A stretch of DNA of 64,000 bases from Opitutaceae bacterium (GTDB lineage Bacteria; Verrucomicrobiota; Verrucomicrobiia; Opitutales; Opitutaceae), in assembly GCA_028688225.1 (NCBI GenBank), contig JAQTYQ010000005.1, positions 55,001 through 119,000 of the forward strand, written 5' to 3'. Under the pieces are notes generated by a model. The model made no database searches. It worked only from the letters and a program-made list of their open reading frames with translations, and was not told where the DNA came from. The translations under genes were made by a program, and so were the position numbers. Positions 45,531 to 53,041 of this stretch are shown piece by piece (positions within the stretch are counted from its first letter, which is position 1; each line of letters opens with the position of its first letter).

Positions 45531-45559
45531 TTGACACCTAACCGACACGCCGCCGTCAC
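45531..45559 (+). promoter_or_regulatory. Candidate PhoB box upstream of the glycolipid operon
   Basis: TTGACAC-CTAA-CCGACAC-GCCG-CCGTCAC: three 7-bp units with exact 11-bp periodicity and the shared core G-A/T-CAC, the 7+4 structure of PhoB sites. It ends 48 bp before the GTG start of the GT4 gene. Confidence 0.6.
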
Positions 45560-45607
45560 CTGCCGCTGCGATGCTGGTCGGGAAAGGATGTCCCGTCCGC
45601 ACCGCAT

Positions 45608-46741
45608 GTGAAACTCGCCATCGTCACCGAAACCTTCCCCCCCGAGATCAACGGCGTGGCCATGACCTTCGGCGTCATCGCCCGCGAGCTCGGCCGCCGG
45701 GGTCATGCGGTGACGGTCTTCCGGCCGTGGCGGGCCGACCTGCCGGGCGATGCCAGCCACCCGGAGTTCCGGGAAATCGGGTTGCCCGGCCTGCCGGTGC
45801 CGGGTTACCCGCTGCTCCGGCTCGGCCTGCCCGCGTGCCGCCGGCTGCAACGGCACTGGCGCGCCGAACGCCCCGATCTCGTGCATGTGGCCACCGAGGG
45901 CCCGCTGGGCGCGTCGGCCGTGACGGCGGCGCGTAGGCTGCGTCTGCCCGTCACATCGAGTTTTCACACCAATTTTCATTCCTACGCCGGCCATTACGGC
46001 CTGGCGCCGCTGCGCCGGCTCGCGCTGGCCTGGCTGCGCCACGTGCACAACCGCACGCGCCGCACCTTCGCGCCGACCGAGGAGCTCTGCCGCGAGCTCG
46101 CCGGCCTCGGCTTCACCGGCCTCGGCGTGCTCTCGCGCGGCGTCGACCCGCGCCAGTTTTCCCCGGCGTTCCGCTCGCCCGAACTCCGCGCCGCGTGGGG
46201 CGCCGCCGATGGCGAGGTCGTCGTCCTCCATGTCGGCCGCCTGGCCGCCGAGAAAAATTATCCCCTGCTCTTCCGGGCCTACGCCGCCATGCGGGCGGCC
46301 GGCCCGCGCCTGCAGTGTGTCCTCGTCGGCGACGGACCCCTGCGCCCCGCGCTGCAGGCCGCGCATCCGGAATGCATTTTCACCGGGTTCATCCCGCGCG
46401 ACGCGCTGGCCCGCCACTACGCCTCGGCCGACGTTTACGTGCACGCCAGCCTCACCGAGACGTTCGGCAACGTGCTGACCGAGGCTCTGGCCAGCGGTCT
46501 CGCCGTCGCCGGTTTCGACTATGCCGCGGCCCGCCAGTTCGTGCGTCACGGCGAAAACGGGCTCGCCGTGCCCTGCGACCAGCCCGAGGCGCTCGTGGCC
46601 GCCGCCGTCCGGCTGGCCCGCGACGCCGGGCTCCGCGCCCGCCTCCGCGCCGCGGCCGCCGCGTCGCTGATTGAACAATCCTGGGAAAAAATCATTCTGG
46701 ACTTCGAGGCCGCGCTCGCCGCTGCGGCCGCCACCCGATGA
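45608..46741 (+). CDS. GT4 glycosyltransferase (glycolipid type)
   Basis: 377 residues from a GTG at 45608 (VKLAIVTETFPPEINGVAMT). GT-B fold: the N-terminal TETFPPEINGV loop and TSSFHTNFHSYA, and the C-terminal nucleotide-sugar part VVVLHVGRLAAEKNYPLLFR and ASLTETFGNVLTEALASG (E-x7-E). The N-terminal pattern resembles lipid glycosyltransferases such as MgtA, SqdX and Agt. With a PlcP-like lipase, a diacylglycerol kinase-like gene and a second GT in one operon, a diacylglycerol acceptor is a good inference; the sugar is unknown. The stop overlaps the next start (ATGA). Confidence 0.9.
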   Translation: MKLAIVTETFPPEINGVAMTFGVIARELGRRGHAVTVFRPWRADLPGDASHPEFREIGLPGLPVPGYPLLRLGLPACRRLQRHWRAERPDLVHVATEGPLGASAVTAARRLRLPVTSSFHTNFHSYAGHYGLAPLRRLALAWLRHVHNRTRRTFAPTEELCRELAGLGFTGLGVLSRGVDPRQFSPAFRSPELRAAWGAADGEVVVLHVGRLAAEKNYPLLFRAYAAMRAAGPRLQCVLVGDGPLRPALQAAHPECIFTGFIPRDALARHYASADVYVHASLTETFGNVLTEALASGLAVAGFDYAAARQFVRHGENGLAVPCDQPEALVAAAVRLARDAGLRARLRAAAAASLIEQSWEKIILDFEAALAAAAATR

Positions 46742-47865
46742 AAAAGCTGCTCATCCTCACCGCCGGTTTTGGCGAAGGGCACAACGCCGCCGCCCGCAAC
46801 CTGGCCGCCGCGGTGGAGGCCCTGGCCGGCCCCGGGGCCGCGACCGTAGCCGACTTGTTCGCCCTCACCACGCCTCGCTTCAATCGCGTGGCCCGCCGCG
46901 CCTATCTCGCCGCCATCAACCGCACGCCCAGGCTGTGGAGCGGCTTTTATGGGTGGATCGACCGCCACCCGGTTTTTCCGCGCCACCTCTGGCTGTTGCG
47001 CGCCGGGCTGCGCGCGCTCGAGGGCCTGCTCCGGCAGGAACGGCCCGCCCTCGTCTGCAGCACGTTCCCCCTCTACGCCTTCCTGCTCGAACGGCTCGCC
47101 CGGGCCGGCCGGCTCGGCGTGCCGCACTACAATGTCGTCACCGATTCCATCAGCATCCATTCGCTCTGGACCCGCCCCGACTGCGCCGGCTGGTTCGTGC
47201 CCAACGAGGAGACCGCCGAGGTCATGCGCGGCATGGGCGTTCCGCCCGCGAAGCTGCACGCCCTCGGCTTCCCGGTGCCGGCGTTTTTCAGTGAGCACGC
47301 CCGTGATCTTGCCCCGCCTGACCTCGCCGCCGGCGCGACCCCGCGCGTGCTCTACATTATCCACTCCGGCATCCGCCACGCCGGGGAGACCGCCCGGCGC
47401 CTCCTCGCCGAGACCGGGTGGGATCTCACCTTCGCCGTCGGCCGCGACGAGCGCCTGCGCCGCCGGCTTGAGCGGCTGGCCGCCGGCCGGCCCCGCCCCG
47501 CGCACATCCTCGGCTGGACCAACGAGGTTCCCCGCCTGCTGATGACGCATCATGTGGTGCTCAGCAAGGCCGGCGGGGCCACGACCCAGGAGGCCATCGC
47601 CGCGTGCTGCCCGATGCTCGTCAACCAGATCGTCCCGGGCCAGGAGGAGGGCAACTACGAGCTGCTCCGCCGCCGCCATGCCGGCGTGTTCGTCGAGACG
47701 CCCGACGCCGTCGTCACCGCGCTGCACCGCGCCTTCGCCGACGGGGGCGCCGGATGGCGCCGGTGGCGCGCCGCGCTGGCCCCCCTCGCCCGCCCCGACG
47801 CCAGCCGCGCCATCGCCGCCTGCCTGCTCGCCCGGGCCGAGGGAGGCGCCGCCACCGCCGCATGA
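46738..47865 (+). CDS. MGDG-synthase-like glycosyltransferase (GT28 type)
   Basis: 375 residues. The start MKKLLILTAGFGEGHNAAAR corresponds to the GxGHxxAA motif of MurG/MGDG-synthase-like enzymes. The middle has CSTFPLYAFLLERLA and VVTDSISIHSLWTRP; the C-terminal donor site reads MTHHVVLSKAGGATTQEAIA and the quadripartite end PGQEEGNYELL. Such proteins transfer hexose to diacylglycerol at the inner membrane. It is coupled by four-base overlaps to both neighbours. Confidence 0.9.
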   Translation: MKKLLILTAGFGEGHNAAARNLAAAVEALAGPGAATVADLFALTTPRFNRVARRAYLAAINRTPRLWSGFYGWIDRHPVFPRHLWLLRAGLRALEGLLRQERPALVCSTFPLYAFLLERLARAGRLGVPHYNVVTDSISIHSLWTRPDCAGWFVPNEETAEVMRGMGVPPAKLHALGFPVPAFFSEHARDLAPPDLAAGATPRVLYIIHSGIRHAGETARRLLAETGWDLTFAVGRDERLRRRLERLAAGRPRPAHILGWTNEVPRLLMTHHVVLSKAGGATTQEAIAACCPMLVNQIVPGQEEGNYELLRRRHAGVFVETPDAVVTALHRAFADGGAGWRRWRAALAPLARPDASRAIAACLLARAEGGAATAA

Positions 47866-48824
47866 AAACCCGTTTCATCTTCAACCCCTGCTCCGGCAAA
47901 AATCTTCGTCGGTCCTGGCTGGCACCGGCGATCCGGACTTTCATCGCGGAGCACCGGCTTGATGCCACGCTCGTATTCACCAGCCATCCGGGCCATGCCA
48001 CCGACTTGGCGCGGGCCGCGCTGGCGGATGGCTGCGACCGGGTGGTCGCCGTCGGCGGCGACGGCACGATGAACGAGGTGGCCCAGGCGCTCGTGGGGGC
48101 GCCGGCGGCCCTCGCGCTCCTGCCCTGTGGCTCGGGCAACGGCCTGGCGCTCCATCTCGGCCTGCCCACCCGGCCCCGCCGTGCGCTGGCGTTGCTCGCC
48201 GACCCTACCGCCCGGGTCGTGGCCATCGACACCGGCACGGCCAACGGTCATCCGTTTTTCAACGCCATGGGCCTCGGGTTCGACGCCGAGATCAGCCGCC
48301 GCTTCAACCGTCTCGCCCGCCGCGGACTTGCCGCCTACGCCCGGATCGGATTTACCTCGTTTCTCCACCAGCGCGGCGAGCCGGTCGTGATCATCGACGG
48401 CAACGGCACCCGGGAGGCGCTCGACGCCTTCATCGTCGCCGCGGCCAACTCCGATCAATACGGCAACCATGCCCGCCTCGCGCCCGGCGCCCGCGTCGAC
48501 GACGGCCTGCTCGACCTGGTGGCCCTGGAGCCGCCCGGCCTCGCCGGCGCCCTGCCGCTCGTCGCGCGGCTGTTTCTCGGCACCTTCGACCGCAGTCCGC
48601 GGGTGCGACGGCTGCGCAGTCCGCGCTTTGTCATCCGGCGTTCCGCGCCCGGCCTGATCCACACCGACGGCGAGACGCATGAAACCGGCGCGACGGTGGA
48701 GATCGCCGCCCGCCCGCGCAGTCTGCGCCTGGTCGTGCCCGCCACGTGCCAGGTCGCCTCAACCGGTCAACCCCTCAACCCACTCCCGCCATGGACAAGA
48801 AACGACTCCGGGTCCGCACCGTGA
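47862..48824 (+). CDS. Diacylglycerol kinase/LCB5-family lipid kinase
   Basis: 320 residues from the ATG at 47862, overlapping the previous stop. Catalytic-domain motifs: IFNPCSGKN, VVAVGGDGTMNEVAQALVG and LALLPCGSGNGLALHLGLP; the C-terminal beta domain has FFNAMGLGFDAEISRRF and GLIHTDGETHE. Members phosphorylate diacylglycerol, sphingoid bases or related lipids. In this operon it could recycle diacylglycerol or phosphorylate a glycolipid. The last 11 codons overlap the downstream gene by 34 bp, so the C-terminal tail is unusual. Confidence 0.9.
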   Translation: MKTRFIFNPCSGKNLRRSWLAPAIRTFIAEHRLDATLVFTSHPGHATDLARAALADGCDRVVAVGGDGTMNEVAQALVGAPAALALLPCGSGNGLALHLGLPTRPRRALALLADPTARVVAIDTGTANGHPFFNAMGLGFDAEISRRFNRLARRGLAAYARIGFTSFLHQRGEPVVIIDGNGTREALDAFIVAAANSDQYGNHARLAPGARVDDGLLDLVALEPPGLAGALPLVARLFLGTFDRSPRVRRLRSPRFVIRRSAPGLIHTDGETHETGATVEIAARPRSLRLVVPATCQVASTGQPLNPLPPWTRNDSGSAP

Positions 48825-49603
48825 TCATCTCCGACGTGCACCTTGGCACGCCCGACTGCAAGACGCGCGAGGTGAACCATTTCCTCCGCAACGTCCGCTG
48901 CGAGAAACTCATCCTCAACGGCGACATCATCGACGGCTGGCAGCTCCGGCGCAGCGGCCACTGGGCCAAGGCGCACACCCGGTTCATCCGCATCGTGCTG
49001 AAGAAGCTCGAGAAGCGGGATACGCAGATCGTCTACATCCGGGGCAACCATGACGATGTCCTTGCGGCTTTTCTCCCGCTCGAGTTCGAGAACCTCCGGA
49101 TCGTCGAGGACCACATCCATGAGGGCCTCGGCGGCCGTTATTTCGTGCTGCACGGCGATGTCTTCGACACGGTCACGAGGAACTTCGTCTTCCTCGCCCA
49201 TCTCGGCGACTGGGGTTATCACGTGCTCCTGAAGATCAACCGCGCCTACAACGCCTGGCGCGCATGGCGCGGCAAGGAATACTGGTCCCTCAGCAAGGCC
49301 ATCAAGGCCCGCGTGAAGACCGCGGTGAGCCATGTGTCCAAGTTTGAGGAACACATCGCAAAGCTGGCCCGGGAGCACCATTGCCTCGGCGTGATGTGCG
49401 GCCACATCCACACCCCGGCCGACAAAATGGTCGGCGGGGTGCATTACCTGAATTCCGGCGACTGGGTTGAATCGCTCACCGCCATCGTCGAGCATTACGA
49501 CGGCCGCCTCGAGCTCCTCCACTACACGGACTTCGTACGCGAGCACCCGCTGCCGGGCGAGGAACCACCCCTGGAAACCGCAACGGAACCGGCCGAAACG
49601 TAG
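48791..49603 (+). CDS. PlcP-like metallophosphoesterase (UDP-2,3-diacylglucosamine diphosphatase family)
   Basis: 270 residues from the ATG at 48791. Calcineurin-like phosphoesterase motifs: VIISDVHLGTPDCKTRE (D-x-H), LILNGDIIDGWQLRR (GD), VYIRGNHDD (GNHD), VLHGDVFD and GVMCGHIHTPAD (GHxH). The long IIDGWQLRR-HW segment, the KINRAYNAWRAWRGKEYWSL block and YLNSGDWVESLTAIVEH are those of PlcP, the intracellular phospholipase C that degrades phospholipids under phosphate limitation in Sinorhizobium and marine bacteria. LpxH is an alternative. Last gene of the operon. Confidence 0.85.
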   Translation: MDKKRLRVRTVIISDVHLGTPDCKTREVNHFLRNVRCEKLILNGDIIDGWQLRRSGHWAKAHTRFIRIVLKKLEKRDTQIVYIRGNHDDVLAAFLPLEFENLRIVEDHIHEGLGGRYFVLHGDVFDTVTRNFVFLAHLGDWGYHVLLKINRAYNAWRAWRGKEYWSLSKAIKARVKTAVSHVSKFEEHIAKLAREHHCLGVMCGHIHTPADKMVGGVHYLNSGDWVESLTAIVEHYDGRLELLHYTDFVREHPLPGEEPPLETATEPAET

Positions 49604-49679
49604 ATCACACAGACCACCGCGACCGGGTCCGCAACCTTCCGGAGCCGCCAAAAACAACCTGCGGCCATGCCGGCGTGAC

Positions 49680-50636
49680 TCAGCCCACCGACAGTTTGTA
49701 GGAAAAAAACTGATCACCGATCTTTTCAGATTCGTATTTGCGCTTGCCGTCCGTGCCCCACACGCCTGAGCGGCAATTCGGCGGCCGGGTGTCGTCACCC
49801 GCATTGACCGTGACGATCGGGATGCGCAGCACCTCGGCGCAGGCCGACTGGCAGGTTTCAAGATAAGGCCAAGGCTGAAATCCTGAATAGACGGCGTGAA
49901 AGATCACCTGCGCGCCCATTTCCCAGAGGCGATAGGCCAGGCTAAGGGGCGATGACGAAAACAGACCTCCCCAAAGGTCGTTGCAAATGAGCACGCCAAA
50001 ACAAAGGCCATTCCAGGAAAACGTTCGCAGTGGCGTCGTCACAAATGCCTGCGGCTCCCCTATTCCGGGGTGATGCTGCGACGTGACTAATTGCAGTTTC
50101 GAATGTATCCCCAGGTACTCGCCATTCGGCGCGTAGACCCGGACCTGGTCGTAGCAAAACTCCTGGCGTTGGGGGGCCATGGGACTGGCTGAACGCATGG
50201 CGAATGGGAATCGAAAATCCTCACCCATTTCCTTGTAACACGTGCCCAGCATCAGCCCGACCCGCGATTCCTTGGCATGCTGCGCCAGGCGCTGGGCGGC
50301 GTCGGCCACCGCCGCCCGGTCGAAACTCGCATTGTAGCCCGAAAGGCTCCCTTCCGGCGTCAACAGAAAATCGGCCTTGATCCCCGCCGCCTGGTCAATT
50401 GCTCCATGGATTTTCCGTTCGTTCGCCCCAATATCGTTTTCGGAGATAATCATCTGGTATCCTGCAACCGTCAGTTCGCGCGGAGAAGACTCTGGACGCG
50501 GCTCCCCGGCGGGAGCGGGGCTGACCGGCTTTTCGCGGTGTTCCGATGAAGGTTCGCCAGCCTGGACGAGCGTCTCTCCCAGCAGGAGCGAACTTCCCAA
50601 AACGGTACCTTTTTTCATAAAATCACGTCGATTCAT
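49680..50636 (-). CDS. Tat-exported carbon-nitrogen hydrolase (nitrilase superfamily)
   Basis: 318 residues. A twin-arginine signal (MNRRDFMKKGTVLGSSLLLG) predicts export of the folded protein. The Glu-Lys-Cys triad is visible: FLLTPEGSLSGY (Glu), LGIHSKLQLV (Lys) and GVLICNDLWGG (Cys). Members hydrolyse amides or nitriles; an exported member beside a secreted-glycosidase remnant suggests substrate processing outside the cytoplasm. Substrate unknown. Confidence 0.9.
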   Translation of the reverse strand: MNRRDFMKKGTVLGSSLLLGETLVQAGEPSSEHREKPVSPAPAGEPRPESSPRELTVAGYQMIISENDIGANERKIHGAIDQAAGIKADFLLTPEGSLSGYNASFDRAAVADAAQRLAQHAKESRVGLMLGTCYKEMGEDFRFPFAMRSASPMAPQRQEFCYDQVRVYAPNGEYLGIHSKLQLVTSQHHPGIGEPQAFVTTPLRTFSWNGLCFGVLICNDLWGGLFSSSPLSLAYRLWEMGAQVIFHAVYSGFQPWPYLETCQSACAEVLRIPIVTVNAGDDTRPPNCRSGVWGTDGKRKYESEKIGDQFFSYKLSVG

Positions 50637-50691
50637 ATTGGGGTGGAGTAACTTAACATTGGGAAGTTATTTTCGATTAAAAATTGTTTTG

Positions 50692-52339
50692 TCAGGGTAC
50701 CCTCTGCAAGCAATTCCCTCCTTCGATCAGCGTCGCGTGATGCGAACCATGGCACAGCCGCGCACGATCGGAACCTGCAGGCGGATGACGCCGTACCTGT
50801 TCGAGGAGGAAGGCCTTGTAGGCGGGATCGCCGCAATCCATGGCAATGCCGTCCTCCCACGTGTAATAAGGTCCGCCGGGCGTGTATTTGCCGTACAAGG
50901 CGCGCGCTTCGGGTTTGATTCCGGAGGGAATGTGGAGGATCGCGCCGGAAAGCCGCTGGAATAAAAAGGCGTTGCCGTCTTTCCAGAGGTCGGCGTCATC
51001 CTTCACCAGGCTGGCAGGTGGCGGCCAGGGCACATGGGCGCCGAATTCGGTGACGTTGAAGTAGCTCAGCACGAAAAAGCCCATCGCTTTCATCTGCCGG
51101 GCGTAATCCTCCATCGCAGCCACCGATGTCGGCGTACCCGGATAGCTGATCCACGTTTCATGATCGTCGGCGACGGGCGGCAGGAACATGCCCATGTAGG
51201 GGAAATCGAAGCGAGCCGTCCAATTGACGCGGAGAGCCATGCGCCGCATTTTTTCCGCATCGAAATCGGCTTCGTGCGAGGAATATGCGCCCGTTCCCCC
51301 CATGGCGTCGGCCGCAGGATTCGGTGGATCAAAGTATTCGGGATACCGGGTGCTGATCCAGCGCAGCCCGCCGCGCCAATCCGCTTCGTGCGGAACGAGG
51401 TCAGCAGCGAAGCACACCGGCGTTTTATCCGAAATGCGGTGAAAAAGACGGCGGAAGGCCAGTCCACCGTCGACGGTGAGCGACAGCGTCAGGTCGAGGG
51501 GCAAGTCTTGCGGACTGAGGACGAGGCTCAGGCCGGCATCGCGATCCGTTTCGAGGATGCTGGCCAGGGGGATCGCCAGCAGGTCGCCCGGGAAGGGAGC
51601 AAATGCCAAGCGCGGCTGGTCGAAGCGGAAGGAAGGCGCGCCGTAATGCAGCAGCGCGTTGGTAAACGGACGCGGAAGCAGCGGGTCAGCCCAGTCTTCG
51701 CCGGCATCATAACCCGAAGCCCGCTTCCGCAGCGCCCGGGTTGGGCACCAGCCGATCCGCCGGGGCGGCGGGCTTCGCCTCCGCTCCGGCCGGCTCAGTC
51801 GACGCCAGGCCCATGCGCGGGTCGCTCCATGTCGCCCAAATCAAGGCCTTCGTGGCGGCTGCCGGATAAACCAGCCGGGTTTCGATGGGTGCGCTCCATT
51901 CTGCTGGACAGCAGAACGCCTCGCCGCGGACTTCGACCTCCCAGCGCACGCTGGAAGACGTCGGGAGGAAGCGCTCCACGAGCCGGCAGGAACCGCGGCC
52001 CGCTGTTTCCACCCAGGTCCGCGAGAATTCAACGCCTCCATGCGGAAGCGACCGGGCGATGGCTCGACCCCGGGCAACGCAGCCGGACAAAGCGGTGCCG
52101 CCCGCGACCGCGCGCTCGATCGTCCCGTCCGCCAGAACGATGCTGGTGAGCTCGCCTTCTTCCGAGAGTCGGACCGTGATCCCAGGGGCCGTCACTTCGT
52201 AAGCCGCAGGCCCCTGCCGCGGTCCGGCCGCCGACTCGGCGCGACCGGACAGGATCAACGCCACAAAGCCAAACAGGGCGACCAAAGTCCCAGCCGCGTT
52301 GGATCGAGGTTCAAGCCGATCACATGATGCGGGGCGCAT
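50692..52339 (-). pseudogene. Frameshifted and truncated secreted glycoside-hydrolase-like gene
   Basis: The 5' part (52339 down to 51707; signal-like TLVALFGFVALILSGRAESA, then a beta-sandwich) runs out of frame at TTCGGGTTATGA. The next reading frame continues the same protein (YDAGEDWADPLLPRPF, LAFAPFPGDLLAIPLASILE) through RFDFPYMGMFLPPVADDHET and YYTWEDGIAMDCGDPAYKAF to 50692, where it stops after an unrelated-looking tail. Part of the catalytic region normally expected after FLLEQ is missing. Also inside lies a 20-bp palindrome (51898-51917) translated FCCPAEW. A frameshift in the assembly would explain the first defect but not the truncation. Confidence 0.7.
51898..51917. repeat. 20-bp palindrome, copy 4, inside coding sequence
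   Basis: ATTCTGCTG-GA-CAGCAGAAC, one base off a perfect palindrome and otherwise the same repeat as in the tRNA-His region 20 kb away. It lies in frame in the glycosidase remnant and adds about seven codons (FCCPAEW). Confidence 0.9.
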
Positions 52340-52780
52340 GATGGATGTTCCGGAATACGGCCTGCCGTGGACTCGCATGGCTTCTTGTCTGCCCGCTGCA
52401 ACCAAGTCGGTCAATACGCCCGCGCGAGGCGGCGGATGTCCCTCGGCGCATTTTTCCGGCTCCCATTCCAACCGCACCACCACTCCGTCGGCATCGTTGG
52501 GGTAACAGAGGAGCACGGTGTCGCCCTCGACTTGGGCAGAAACGGGAACGGCAGCACCCAGCAGGGTGAACGCCTTGGCCTCATGGAGGCGGCGCGGACC
52601 CGCCCAGACCCGCGCTACGCCATCCGTCCCGCTGGGAACCTGAACCAGAAAGGATGTCTTTTGCGCACCTTCGTGGCTGGCCCGCGACTGTCCGTCCGCC
52701 GCCAGTCGCGCCCCGTTTCCCGCCGTGGTGCCGGCATTGTTCGTCACGGCGCGGGCTTCCGCCGGTGTGCCGGGGGACAA
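52340..52780 (-). pseudogene. Probable 3' remnant of another glycosidase-like gene
   Basis: The frame upstream of the previous entry is open for about 145 codons and reads like a C-terminal beta-sandwich (QKTSFLVQVPSGTDGVARVW, TVLLCYPNDADGVVVRLEWE) without a start domain. It continues into the next gene with no stop, so two damaged genes are probably fused here. It may also simply be non-coding; the call is weak. Confidence 0.4.
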
Positions 52781-53041
52781 AAAAGCACGTGGGGAATGTC
52801 ACCCGCCGTCGGGGCGGCCGCCCGCGGGCCGCCTCAAAGCAGCAAGAGGACCGGTGCTGCTCTCAGGAGCTTGGGCATGGGCATTCCCTGTCGTGCGGAG
52901 GGCTGCAAGTCAGCCCGTTTTTCTCCGAGTTGCTCCGGGATGGCAACCACGGCGCAAGCCGACTTCGACGCCGGCAAGCCTCGTCAGGCTGGGGTCTGGG
53001 CCCGTTTTGCGGGCCCAGACCGTGGTTCGTCACAACCAGCG

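Larger units (their letters stand above)
45292..45607. other. Divergent intergenic region between the SNF2 gene and the glycolipid operon
   Basis: 316 bp. Holds the inverted 26-bp repeat copy (45432-45457) and, close to the GT4 start, a candidate Pho box (45531-45559). Confidence 0.5.
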
